Source: Calamus simplicifolius (lineage: Eukaryota > Streptophyta > Magnoliopsida > Arecales > Arecaceae). From it: a DNA stretch of 64,000 nucleotides. The notes under the pieces are model-generated. The model saw nothing but the letters and a program-made list of their open reading frames with translations, searched no databases and was not told the DNA's origin. A program made the position numbers and the translations under genes. Shown one piece after another: positions 54,713 through 64,000 of the stretch (the stretch's first letter is position 1; every line of letters begins with the position of its first letter). The stretch lies in NCBI GenBank assembly GCA_900491605.1, contig UESW01001605.1:387407-451406 (forward strand). The letters run 5' to 3'.

Positions 54713-56194
54713 ATGGCACCATCCATGGGTTTCCAGGCACCAGAACAACCGCCTCTCCATCTGGTCTTCTTCCCATTTCTAACTCCGAGTCACATGTTCC
54801 CCATGTTGGAAACCGCCCGCATCACCGCCGAACGCGGGGTCAAAGTTACCCTCGTCACCACTCCGGCCAACGCCCACATGATCCAACCCACCATCGACTG
54901 CACCAACTCGATGCCGGTCTCTCCGCAGCAGCCACCCATGGAGCTCCGTCTCATCCCTTTCCCGTCCACCGACTTCGGCCTCCCCGACGGCTGCGAGAGC
55001 ATCGCCGCCCTCCCCGCCAACTCCCTCGTCCCCAACTTCTTTACCGCGGCCTTCTCCCTCAGAGGGGCCCTCGAGGCCCTCCTCCGCGACCTCCGCCCTG
55101 TAGACGCCCTCGTCTCAGACGCCAACCACGTCTGGACCACCGCCGTTGCCGCCGAGCGTGGCATCCCCCGCCTCATCTTTCAGGTCACCGGCCTGTTCCC
55201 CCTCTGCACCGATATCGACATCTACCTCCAAGGCCTCTACCAGCACGACTCCTCCCGCTCCGAGCCCTTCTCCATCCCGGGCTTCCCCCACCCCGTCAAG
55301 TTCACCCGCGCCACCATATCGGAGGCCTTCAACTCCCCTTACATGCTCGGCCTCCTTCGCGAGGCCGAGCTCACCAGCTATGGCGTCATCGTCAACAGCT
55401 TCTACGCCCTCGAGCCCGACTACGCCGATCACTACTACAAAGTGGCCCCCCGGAAGGTCTTCCTCGTCGGCCCAGTCGAGCTCGCTGGAGTCCATCCGCG
55501 TGAGGTGGAGAAGAAAGAGGAGAACCCCGCCGCGGGGCGCGATGCCAGTCTGAAGTGGCTGGACGACAAGAAGGATGACTCGGTGGTGTACGTGTCCTTC
55601 GGGACACTATGCAAGTTCAGCGAGGAGCAGCTCCGGGAGCTGGCGCTGGGGCTGGAGGCGAGCGGCCACCCGTTCGTGTGGGCGCTGCGAGTGGAGGGGG
55701 AGAAGTGGATGCCGCAGGGGTACGAGGAAAGGGTCGCCGGCCGGGGACTGGTGGTGCGGGAGTGGGCCCCGCAGGTGGAGATTCTGGCCCACCGGGCGGT
55801 GGGGGGTTTTGTGGTGCACTGCGGGTGGAACTCGGTGATGGAGGGGGTATGCAGTGGGGTGGCCTTGGCCACTTGGCCCCTCCACTCGGAGCAGTTCGAG
55901 ATTGAAAAGCTATTGGTGGACGTGCTCAAGATCGCGACGCCCGTGTGGGATGGGTTCAAGAGCGTGGTCGACGAGGAAAAGGTGGTGGTTCCCGCAGAGT
56001 CGGTGGCCAGGGCGGTGGCGCGGCTCGTCGGCGGCGGGGAGGAGGTGGCTGCAATGAGGAGAAGGGTCCGAGAGCTGGAGGAGTTGGCGCGGCAGGCGGT
56101 GGCGAAAGGTGGCTCGTCGGACGAGGACGCCAACCGTCTCATTGAGGGGCTGATGGCGCTTCGCGACGGGAGTCAAAACTCCACAGAGGGATAA
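54713..56194 (+). CDS. UDP-glycosyltransferase, UGT73-like
   Basis: Complete 493-residue single-exon family 1 glycosyltransferase; plant members are usually 450-500 residues. It moves a sugar from a UDP-sugar to a small acceptor such as a phenolic, in the cytosol, with no signal peptide. Catalytic His27 lies in FPFLTPSHMFPMLETA and Asp136 in LVSDANHVW. The 44-residue PSPG box spans 351-394 (WAPQVEILAHRAVGGF, HCGWNS at 369-374, E377, ending SEQ). Trp at box position 22 and the final Gln fit use of UDP-glucose. The TTPANA string and WPL.SEQ ending point to UGT73 (group D). GVALATWP replaces the usual GVP. Met1 fits the short N-terminus; Met5 is possible. Third codon positions are very GC-rich. 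Acceptor unknown. It is the only intact cellular gene here. Confidence 0.96.
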   Translation: MAPSMGFQAPEQPPLHLVFFPFLTPSHMFPMLETARITAERGVKVTLVTTPANAHMIQPTIDCTNSMPVSPQQPPMELRLIPFPSTDFGLPDGCESIAALPANSLVPNFFTAAFSLRGALEALLRDLRPVDALVSDANHVWTTAVAAERGIPRLIFQVTGLFPLCTDIDIYLQGLYQHDSSRSEPFSIPGFPHPVKFTRATISEAFNSPYMLGLLREAELTSYGVIVNSFYALEPDYADHYYKVAPRKVFLVGPVELAGVHPREVEKKEENPAAGRDASLKWLDDKKDDSVVYVSFGTLCKFSEEQLRELALGLEASGHPFVWALRVEGEKWMPQGYEERVAGRGLVVREWAPQVEILAHRAVGGFVVHCGWNSVMEGVCSGVALATWPLHSEQFEIEKLLVDVLKIATPVWDGFKSVVDEEKVVVPAESVARAVARLVGGGEEVAAMRRRVRELEELARQAVAKGGSSDEDANRLIEGLMALRDGSQNSTEG

Positions 56195-56914
56195 TGGTCA
56201 CGTGATGTTATGATCCTTTCGTTGGGAATCCAGATGGTTTAGTTGGGACGGGAGATGCGCAGGTTACGTTCTGGTTTTCGTTTTGTTCGATGTAATGAAC
56301 TAAATGAACGGGTAAGTGGCAGTGCTTCTTCTATCTACCTTTGTTTCTCCTCTAATCGTGACTCATGCCCTTCAATGCTTCCTTCTTCTGACAATCTTCT
56401 CAGCTTATTGCGCCGCGGATCCAGTGAGATTTCTCTCCAACAGTCTCTTCTCTAATAATATAACTTCTGCGTACTAATCTTTAGCGACCGCATATTGCGT
56501 GCAATCAAAGAGATGCCATGGTTTCCTATCCGATCTACACTTGATCACCTTCGTGACTTTTTTGTTAGCGTTTATAATTCTTTGTGCGAGCTAGTAAATG
56601 CTTTAGTTAGCTTGCTGAGCTAGTAAATGTTTTGGGTGGGAGGCATAATAATTGATGTAGCTGATAAAGCTATGTTTAAATCAGTGATTGAAATCAGTCG
56701 ATGAAGCTATGATCCGACGGATGACAGAAGTTATCTAGCGGGGCTGACATGTCCACATTCGAAGAATGACGGTCACCGACCTGTCGGATCCATCCTTATC
56801 GGTCTCTTCCATTCGACTTCCGAAGTCGGCCTCAGCCTTCGGACTCGATATTTCTACTCGGCCTTCCGAGTTGATCCCGACGAAATCCCCAACAAGGATG
56901 GCTCGTATGGTCCA
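56195..56914. other. Glycosyltransferase 3' flank, no further gene
   Basis: Presumed 3' untranslated region and spacer. No canonical AATAAA close to the stop; AATAATATAA near 56452 is a possible signal. From about 56700 the composition shifts to CGG/CCGA-rich, LTR-like sequence (GAAGTCGGCCTCAGCCTTCGG). Confidence 0.5.
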
Positions 56915-57150
56915 CCAACCCCTATGCGGTCATCATGTTTGACAGGATCTGACCTATCAACCTCTCTGTGGCCACCACATCTGACGGACCCACTAATTAC
57001 CTTTTTGGCCATCACGTCTAACGGAACTAGCCCACCAACCTCTCTACGGCCACCACGCCTGATGGAACCTAGCCCACCAACTTCTCTGCAGCTACTATGT
57101 CTGACTAGATATGGCCCACCAACCTCTCTATGACCACCACGTCTAACGAG
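56915..57150. repeat. Imperfect 43-bp tandem repeats, LTR-like
   Basis: Five or six units of about 40-48 bp with the core CCACCAACCTCTCTACGGCC then ACCACG(C/T)CTGA(C/T)GG. The style resembles the GATGGGAC..CACCAACCGCC repeats at 1860-1975 in the Tat-like LTR fragment. The minus-strand frame across it simply translates the repeat. A CACTA end begins directly after it. Confidence 0.7.
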
Positions 57151-57229
57151 CACTACAAGAAAGAACGATTTTTGTGGCGAACATATTATGACAAATATTT
57201 TCATCATTATATATTCATTTATAACGGCG

Positions 57230-58135
57230 AAATACAAATTAAATTCACCGTAAAAACTATTTATTACGATGAAAATTAATTTTCATCGTAATAGGGTACA
57301 ATAATATATTAGGATTTTTTTTACTTTTCTTTTCATTTTATTATGGTGAAAATATATTTCACCGTAATAAACTACCTTATTACGATAAAAATTAATTTTC
57401 GTTGTAATATGATGCAGATATATCAGGATTTTTTTAACTTTTCTTTTCATTTTATTACGGTGAAAATATATTTCGCCGTAATAAACTACCTTATTACGAC
57501 GAAAATTAATTTTCATCATAATAGGATGCAGATATATCAGGATTTTTTTTTACTTTTTTTTATTTTATTACGTCAAAAATATATTTCGTCATAATAAACT
57601 ACCTTATTACAACGAAAATTAATTTTCATCGTAATAGGGTGCAGATATATCAGGATTTTTTTTACTTTTCTTTTCATTTTATTATGGTGAAAATATGTTT
57701 TGCCATAATAAACTACCTTATTACGACGAAAATTAATTTTCATCGTAATAGGGTACATATATATTAGGATTTTTTTTTACTTTTCTTTTCGTTTTATTAC
57801 GGCGAAAATATATTTTTTCGTAATAAACTACCTTATTACGATAAAAATTAATTTTCATCGTAACAGGGTTTAGATATATCATGATTTTTTTTAACTTTTC
57901 TTTTCATTTTATTATGGCAAAAATATATTTCACCGTAATAAACTACCTTATTACGATGAAAATTAATTTTCATCGTAATATGGTGCAGATATATTAGGAT
58001 TTTTTTTTACTTTTCTTTTCATTTTATTACAGCAAAGATATATTTCGCCATAATAAACTACGAAAAGAAAAATAAAAAAACTTAATCTATTATGGGACCT
58101 TATTACAACGAAAAAAAAATCACCGTAATAAGGTC
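57230..58135. repeat. Palindromic subterminal repeats of CACTA element 2
   Basis: Seven to eight tandem units of about 114 bp. Each holds two near-palindromes: one built on TTACGGCGAAAATATA with its mirrored half, one on TTACGATGAAAATT with its mirrored half, joined by AACTACC and GCAGATATATCAGG spacers and T-rich tracts. The second palindrome is perfect over 28 bp at 57264-57291 and 57951-57978. Family analogy suggests transposase-binding sites. Confidence 0.88.
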
Positions 58136-58300
58136 CCGCTTTTTTCCTTTTCACTTAGACCCTCCCCCTCCTGCGATGTTGTTTCATGAAACCCTTGTTC
58201 CCACCGTCTTCTCCCCCTAGCTCCTCTCGGTCGTCGGCCCCCTGGTTGCGAAGCACAGTGGATTAGAGCAGAGAAAGCGAGGTGAGAAGAAAAAGGGTTC

Positions 58301-58307
58301 TATAAAA
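58301..58307 (+). promoter_or_regulatory. Candidate TATA box of CACTA element 2 gene
   Basis: TATAAAA in GGGTTCTATAAAACCCTC, downstream of the repeats. A GTTCTTTTCGATTTACTTCT..TTTGTAG string beyond it looks like a leader intron. The gene itself is not visible. Confidence 0.5.
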
Positions 58308-59126
58308 CCCTCTCGCTCGTGTGCGTCAGATGCTCGGAGTTTCTTATCCGGTTGGTGGAGTCGATCTTCTTGGCATGAATCTAGGTTCATTTTCTTTTCT
58401 TTTATTTTCTTTCAAGCTGATTGTTCTTTTCGATTTACTTCTGCTTCTCATTTGTAGATTTGGTCCGTGTTTTTTTTTTCAGTTGGATTTTTTTTTTGAT
58501 TTTGTTTTTTTTTGATTTGAGGGGTTTTAATGGCTGAAAGTAATGACTGGAGTTATCAAAGATCCATTAGTTCTTGTTTGTTTTTTTTCCTAAACTATAT
58601 TATGGATTGCTGATTGATTACATTGTTATGTTTTTTTTTCTTCCTAAACATAGATCAGCTGATTGATTACATTGGAGAAAAGTGCCATGATGCATTTTAT
58701 TAACATATAATACAGTGTTCGTTAATGGAATTAGATTAAGATTATAATCAATAATTGCATAAGATAGTTGATGATCACTCAAATATGAGTTATTATTCTT
58801 GGGATTTAAAAGAGGTAGTGTTGTCCAAATTGCTGGAGTTTTGATTGTTGGGCTGTGAAACCTATAAAAGGAGGCAATAAGCAAAAGGACATGAAGAGAC
58901 AGGAAAGTTTGCTGTACTTCTATTTCTAGATGAGTCGGGAGTCAGAATGCTTAATTGTACAGGTTAAACGCAAATTTTGGATTATCAATTAGGTGGATGG
59001 CTAAGGAAAATTGGTCTTGCAGACAATGGGAACTTTGTCTTGCTGGATGGACCTAGTTGCTGTTATCAATCGTATTCTACATCCTTAAACGGACTTGAGG
59101 GCCTTATGTATAAACTTCAGTTCTTT

Positions 59127-59401
59127 TGTTAAAATATAATGGTTGTTAGTTTTTAATATTTTATTTTATTTTATTTAGTTTGAGTTGGGCTTTTAAATAA
59201 TGGGCCTATCTTTTTATGTTTTGATGGGGTAGCCTAAGATGATAAATCATAAGAGGATTATGTTTATCCGTAGAAACAAGAAACAATATTTATATGGTGA
59301 TGTGCTTAATGAAATGTAATAGATCAATTTTATTCTCGAGTGAAAACCTTCTTCTACCTTGATTTCTCTTTCACAAAATAATCTGAGTTGGAAACAATCC
59401 A
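59127..59401 (+). repeat. 5' LTR of copia element
   Basis: 275 bp from TGTTAAAATATAATGG to GAAACAATCCA. It contains AGGATTATGTTTATCCG and a TATTTATATGG TATA-like stretch near 59288. The left edge is set by the TG and could be confirmed only with the far LTR, which lies outside the window. Confidence 0.7.
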
Positions 59402-59409
59402 ATAAAAAT

Positions 59410-59421
59410 TGGTATCAGAGT
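59410..59421 (+). other. Primer-binding site of copia element
   Basis: TGGTATCAGAGT, complementary to initiator-Met tRNA, 8 bases after the proposed LTR end. Confidence 0.88.
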
Positions 59422-59984
59422 CTGGTTCCTAGACGAAAAAAATCAAAGAAAGAAAGGAAAAAAAAAATCTTGCTTTCTTGATTTTGTTGACGGTGACGAA
59501 GGAGAAAGAAGTGGTGAAGGCAAGGAGGACGAGAAGACCGAAGCCAACGGTGACTTTCCTTCCACGCGTAGCGGACGAGTTCTTCCATCGGATTCTTTCG
59601 TCCTGCAATTTTCTCTTTTCAAAGCAACGGGATTTTGATACTTGAAGACGGAGGTGGTTTGACCGCACAAGGGAGACTTCCCATCCACCTTCCTCCAAAA
59701 GTCAGAGCTCCTTGAGACTTTGACGTGAGGGAAAAGCCTCCAAGGTAAAAGTTTTCTTTATATAAACGGAAGTAGCAGTGAAAAAAAGAAAAGGCTACGA
59801 TTCCGCAGCCGTTCGAAGACGTGCTCCCGTGGTGTTTTTGGCGAGAGAACAGAGAGCGGTGACACTGCATTCGTTGGATTTTTTGATCTTTGGTGGTGAA
59901 AAGAAAAAGGAAAGCCCTTTGGTAGTGTTGCCTATTGAGGTGCAACAAAGAAACGGTGAAAAAAAAATTGCTACAAAAAGATTC

Positions 59985-60990
59985 ATGGCAACCCAAAGCA
60001 ATATTGGAATGAATATCCACCAACCTTCTATCCCTATTTTTGATGGAAAAAATTATGATTATTCGAGCATCAAGATGAAACCCTTTTTATTTCACAAGAA
60101 GTATGAGATCTAGTTGAGAACGGGTACGAAGACCCAGTTAATCCAACAAATAATTAGAAGGAGCAATTGAAGGACTACAAAAAGAAGGATGCCAAAGCTT
60201 TGTTCTTCATCCAACAAGCTGTGTCTGAGAAAATTTTTCCAGAATTATTAGAGCCACCAAATCAAAGAAGGCATGAGAATCTTGCAAGAGGAATTTCAAG
60301 GCAACATAAAGGTAAGAGCAATCAAACTTCAAACTCTAAGAAGAGAATTAGATAATTTGAGAATGCAAGAAAATAAAAAATTGAAGGATTACTTCTCCAA
60401 AATTATGGAGACTGTTAATCAAATGAAGAGCTATGGTGAAACCATCACCGAGCGAAGAATATGTGAAAAATCTTGGCTAGTTTATCTCCAAAATTTGATA
60501 CAATAGTTGCAATTATTGAAGAATCTAAAGATCTTTCTGAATTAAGTGTTCATGAATTAATGGGATCTCTTGAAGCTCATGAGCAAAGATTGTTTAGGCA
60601 TAAAGAATCAACAATTGAAAGTGCCTTTCAATCTAAACTCAAAGTGGTTGATAAAAATTCTCAAAAAGAATCACCTAGTCATGCTCCAGTCAAAAGAGAG
60701 TCATTCAGAGGTGAAAACCAGAGTAGAGGAAGAGGAAGAAATATGAAAGGAAGAGGTAGAGAAATGCAAAGAAATAATTTTTTAAAAAGGCAATATGATG
60801 AGAGCACTCAACAAAGGTGCAACATATGTAAAAGGTCTTCTCATGCTGAAAAAGATTGCTGGTTTAGGGGAAACCCCAATGTTATAATTGCAAAAAGTTT
60901 GGACATGTTCAAAAAGATTGCAGATACAAAGCAAGTGAACAAGCACACTTCTCAGAAAAAAATGAAGGTCAGCAAAGCACACTATATGCA
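59985..60990 (+). pseudogene. Gag of copia element
   Basis: Start ATG 59985 (MATQSNIGMNIHQPSIPIF). FDGKNYDYSSIKMKPFLFHK is followed by a one-base loss near 60107 (a Trp codon), a TAG near 60150, KKDAKALFFIQQAVSEKIFP, a shift, FQGNIKVRAIKLQTLRRELD, NQMKSYGETITERRICEK, a shift, and SPKFDTIVAIIEESKDLSEL with HELMGSLEAHEQRL. CNICKRSSHAEKDC is a CCHC knuckle and CYNCKKFGHVQKDC in another frame is a second one. Capsid-like protein of the UBN2/gag type. Not functional as read. Confidence 0.9.
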
Positions 60991-61410
60991 TGTCAAACTG
61001 CAGAAGAGCAAAGTAATAATATGTGGTATCTTGACAGTGGTTGCAGCAATCACATGACAGGAGACAAGTCTATTTTTGTAAACATTGACAGTTCTTCAAT
61101 TTCACAAGTGAAGATGGGAAATGGTATTCTAGTCCAAGCAAGGGCAAAGGCACAATTGAAAGCAATACCAAAAAGGAAGAAAATTCATTCATGATGTTTT
61201 ACTTGTTCCAGATTTGAAGCAAAATCTCTTGAGTGTTGGACAGCTGATTGAGCATGGGCATATGGTACACTTTGAAAATAATGTTTGCAAGTTATATGAC
61301 AGAGGGATGAAAAAGCAACTTATGGCAAAAATCAAGATGGAGAAAAATAGAAGTTTTCCTCTTATTTTGCACTATGCAAAGGATGCTGCATGGAAGAAGG
61401 AAGTAAATGA
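60991..61410 (+). pseudogene. Protease of copia element
   Basis: In the frame after the second knuckle: MWYLDSGCSNHMTGDKSIFV with the active-site DSG, then SSISQVKMGNG. After a shift near 61150 it continues as LKQNLLSVGQLIEHGHMVHF and NNVCKLYDRGMKKQLMAKIK. Typical copia protease followed by the linker to integrase. Confidence 0.88.
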
Positions 61411-62490
61411 TTAGTCATGGTTATGGCACAAAAGGTTTGGGCACTTGAATTTTTAAAGTTTGAGAAGTTTATATCAAAAGAATATGGTGTATGGTCTACC
61501 AGCAATACATGACAAGGAAGAACCTTGTGAAGGATGTGCACTTGGAAAACAACATAGAGAGGCATTTCCAAAAGAGTATGTATGGAGAGCCAAAGTACCA
61601 TTGGAGCTTATTCATACTGACATATGTGGGCCTATGAAAACTTCTTCTCATGCAGGTAACATCTACTTCATTATTTTTATTGATGACTATTCAAGGATGA
61701 TATGGGTATATTTTATGAGACATAAATGAGAGGTATTTCTTATCTTTAAGAAGTTTAAAAATCATGTGGAAAGACAAAGTGGCATTATATCAAGGTGCTG
61801 AGAAGTGATAGAGGTGGTGAATATAATTCAAATGAATTTGAGAAATTTTGTGAAGATGATGGTATACAAAGATAATTGACTGTTAGCTATATACCAGAGC
61901 AAAATGGTGTTGCAGAAAGAAAGAATCATACTATTGTTGAGATGTCTAGATATGCTCAAAGACAAAGGCCTTCCAAATTCTTATTGGGCAGAAGTAGTGA
62001 ACACAGCAGTTTATCTGATGAATAGATGTCCAACAAAAGCTCTTCAAAATAAGACACCATTTGAAGCCTGGTATGGTAGAAAGCCTTTAGTGAAGCATTT
62101 CAAAATCTTTAGATGTGTGTGCTATGCACATATTCCAAAGGAAAGGAGACATAAACTTGATGAAGTAAGTGAAAAATGTATCTTTGTTGGATACAGTTCT
62201 AAATCAAAAGGTTACAGACTTTTCAGCTTGAAGCAAAATCAAGTGATCATAAGAAGAGATGTTATTTTCAATGAAAAAGTTGCTTGGGATTGGAAGCAAA
62301 AGAAAGTTGAAGAAAATATTATTTCTATAGATGAAGAAATTCATGATGCTCAAAATGAAGAAAATAAGGTTGAAGGTTCACCACAAACTACTTCAACTTC
62401 AAGTTCAAGTCCATCTTCAAGTTTTACTCCTATAAAAATGAGAAGGTTAAGTGACATTTATGCTTCTTGTAATTTCTGCATGATTGCCTG
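61411..62490 (+). pseudogene. Integrase of copia element
   Basis: The front holds LWHKRFGHLNF, a TAA near 61457, MVYGLPAIHDKEEPCEGCAL and GKQHREAFP, the HHCC finger. The core has LELIHTDICGPMKTSSHAGN (first Asp), IFIDDYSRMIWVYFMRHK, a stop at 61727, SDRGGEYNSNEFEKFCED in another frame (second Asp) and YIPEQNGVAERKNHTIVEM (Glu). The C-terminal part reads YWAEVVNTAVYLMNRCPTKA, FRCVCYAHIPKERRHKLDEV and CIFVGYSSKSKGYRLFSL. All catalytic residues can be found but across three frames. Confidence 0.9.
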
Positions 62491-63233
62491 AAACTTATGA
62501 AAATGCTATGCATGAAGAAGTGTGGAACAAAGCAATGCAGGAAGAAATCAATATGATTGAGAAGAACAAAACTTGGGAATTAGTGAAGAAACCAAGTGAT
62601 AAGGAAGTCATTGGCTTGAAGTGGATCTACAAAATAAAACACAATCCAGATGGCACCATTCAAAGACACAAAGCAAGATTAGTAGCAAAGGGATACTCTC
62701 AATTACCTGGTATTGATTATCAAGAAACTTTTGCACCTATTGCTAGACATGATACAATTAGAACTCTTATTTCTATAGCAGCTCATAAAAGTTGGAAACT
62801 ACATCAACTAGATGTAAAGTCTGCATTCTTGAATGGAGTATTAGAAGAAGAAATTTATGTTGAACAACCTCAAGGCTTCATCAAAGGTCAAGAAAACAAG
62901 GTATACAAGTTGAAGAAAGCATTATATGGGCTGAAGCAAGCACCCAGAGCATGGTACTCTCAAATTTGCACCTACTTCAATGAAAAAGGTTTTCTAAAAA
63001 GTCCAAGTGAACCAACACTTTATGTCAAGAAGCAAGGTAACAATATTCTCATTGTCTCTCTTTATGTTGATGATTTAATTATTACTGGTAACAATGAGAA
63101 TATGATCTTGAATTTCAAAAATGATATGATGAGAAGATATGAAATGAATGATATGGGTTTGCTTCATTATTTTTTGAGAATTGAAATAAGTCAAAGAAAA
63201 GATGGTATATTATCAGTCAAAAGAAGTATGTAG
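62484..63233 (+). pseudogene. Reverse transcriptase of copia element
   Basis: 249 open codons: EEINMIEKNKTWELVKKPSD, GLKWIYKIKHNPDGTIQRHK, ARLVAKGYSQLPGIDYQETF, HQLDVKSAFLNGVLEEEIYV (first Asp), YKLKKALYGLKQAPRAWYSQ and VSLYVDDLIITGNNENMILN (YVDD). It ends at a frameshift stop just after LLHYFLRIEISQRKDGIL. This is the best preserved domain of the element and is intact within itself. Confidence 0.93.
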
Positions 63234-64000
63234 AAGGCATTCTCAAGAAATTCAACATGAAAATTGCAATAGTGTGGAAACACCTTTTGTGGTAAATGAT
63301 AAGTTGATGAAAGAAGATGAAAGTGGTGAAGCCAATGCACAATTATACAGAAGCATTATTGGAAGCTTATTATATCTAACAATTACAAGGCCAGACATAA
63401 TGTTTGCATCAAGTTTACTTTCCAGATTTATGCAAAAGCCAAGTAATATTCACTTTGGACAAGCAAAAAGAGTCTTGAGATACATCAAAGTACTAAAGAT
63501 TATGGGATCATGTATGAAAGAAACAAGAATGATATGGTGAAATTATTTGGGTTTTGTGATAGTGATTAGGCTGGAAGTATTGATGACATGAAAAGCACAT
63601 CAGGATATGCATTCTTTTATGGATCAGGTATCATATCTTGGGCATCCAAGAAGCAAGATACAGTGGCATTATCTTCTTCTGAAGCTGAATATGTTTCAAC
63701 AACTTTGGCAGCACAACAAATAATTTGGTTGAGAAGAATACTTGAAGATATGGGTGAAAAGCAAGAAGAAGCTACTACTCTGATATATGACAACAAATCT
63801 ACTATTTCTATGACAAAGAATCCTATATATCACAACTGCACCAAGCATATCAAAATCAAGTATCATTTCATTAGAGATGCGGTAGAAGAAAAAGAAATTG
63901 AAGTCAAGTATGTGAAGACTGAAGACCAAATTGCAGATATCTTCACCAAGGCACTACTCAAGGAGAAATTCATACACTTTAAAGATCTCATGGGTATCCA
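63234..64000 (+). pseudogene. RNase H of copia element, cut by window end
   Basis: Continues as NCNSVETPFVVNDKLM, YRSIIGSLLYLTITRPDIMF, a shift near 63520, KLFGFCDSD followed by TAG in place of Trp, STSGYAFFYGSGIISWASKK, TVALSSSEAEYVSTTLAAQQ, LIYDNKSTISMTKNPIYHNC and VKTEDQIADIFTKALLKEKF. The catalytic Asp, Glu and Asp are in place. The stop of the polyprotein and the 3' LTR lie beyond the window. Confidence 0.9.

Larger units (their letters stand above)
57151..59126 (+). mobile_element. Left end of a second CACTA transposon
   Basis: Starts CACTACAAGAAAGAACG, a close match to the usual plant CACTA terminus, followed by 0.9 kb of palindromic subterminal repeats, then a promoter-like region (58140-58310) and an intron-like T-rich stretch. 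No matching right end is in the window. The copia LTR at 59127 appears to interrupt the element, so the rest may lie beyond 64000 or be lost. No transposase exon was identified. Confidence 0.75.
59127..64000 (+). mobile_element. Ty1/copia retrotransposon, runs off the window
   Basis: Short 5' LTR (59127-59401), Met-tRNA primer-binding site at 59410, then gag, protease, integrase, RT, RNase H, the Ty1/copia order. The window ends in the last part of RNase H, so the 3' LTR is not seen. Frameshifts and stops occur in most domains. The lineage within copia was not determined. Confidence 0.93.

Noticed and set aside
55435..56142. 235-codon antisense frame within the glycosyltransferase
   Set aside because: Shadow frame caused by GC-rich third positions; no domain and no independent signals.
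58797..58820. GTAGTG as right end of CACTA element 2
   Set aside because: Preceding bases (TTTAAAAGAG) do not match the inverted CACTACAAGAAAG terminus and no subterminal repeats are next to it.

Overview
This window is plant nuclear DNA, very probably from a monocot. The only intact protein-coding host gene is a single-exon UDP-glycosyltransferase with strongly GC-rich third codon positions, as in commelinid monocots. Nearly everything else is transposable-element sequence of plant lineages: Ty3/gypsy Tekay (Del) and Tat, Ty1/copia, an L1-type LINE and CACTA DNA transposons. A palm-like genome is a guess from the repeat style only. Nothing bacterial, viral or organellar was seen.

Layout. 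1-2386: end of a Tekay-type LTR, a 46-base assembly gap and a piece of a Tat-like LTR. 2387-18956: a minus-strand Tekay element (element 1) with a decayed gag-pol. A second Tekay-family element (element 2, 8778-17516) has inserted into codon 13/14 of its gag. Element 2 has near-identical LTRs, a perfect 5-bp target duplication and no coding capacity. 18957-25310: AT-rich, gene-poor DNA with an eroded satellite-like array. 25311-36371: an 11-kb CACTA transposon with TnpA-type exons on the minus strand. 36372-48059: an old LTR-like segment, then a Tat element with dual RNase H domains on the plus strand and an extra multi-exon antisense gene. 48060-48710: a direct repeat of the segment left of the Tat element, fused to an antisense fragment of a UDP-glycosyltransferase gene. 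49180-54537: a decayed L1 LINE. 54713-56194: the intact glycosyltransferase. 57151-59126: one end of a second CACTA element with palindrome-rich subterminal repeats. 59127-64000: the 5' LTR and most of a copia element that runs off the window.

How it fits together. Only the glycosyltransferase looks like a working cellular gene. Its upstream DNA is limited to about 175 bp by the LINE poly(A) end, and a ~90% similar antisense fragment of it (by eye) lies 6 kb upstream. The transposons are broken by stops, frameshifts or deletions, but element 2 keeps every cis-signal needed for mobilisation in trans. The most unusual signals are an intron-like 110-bp segment between gag and protease of element 1, hairpin-forming minisatellites inside the Tekay LTRs, the promoter-bearing antisense gene of the Tat element, the duplicated flank around the Tat element, and the perfect palindromes of the second CACTA element. 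All similarity statements were made by eye; no database search was possible.
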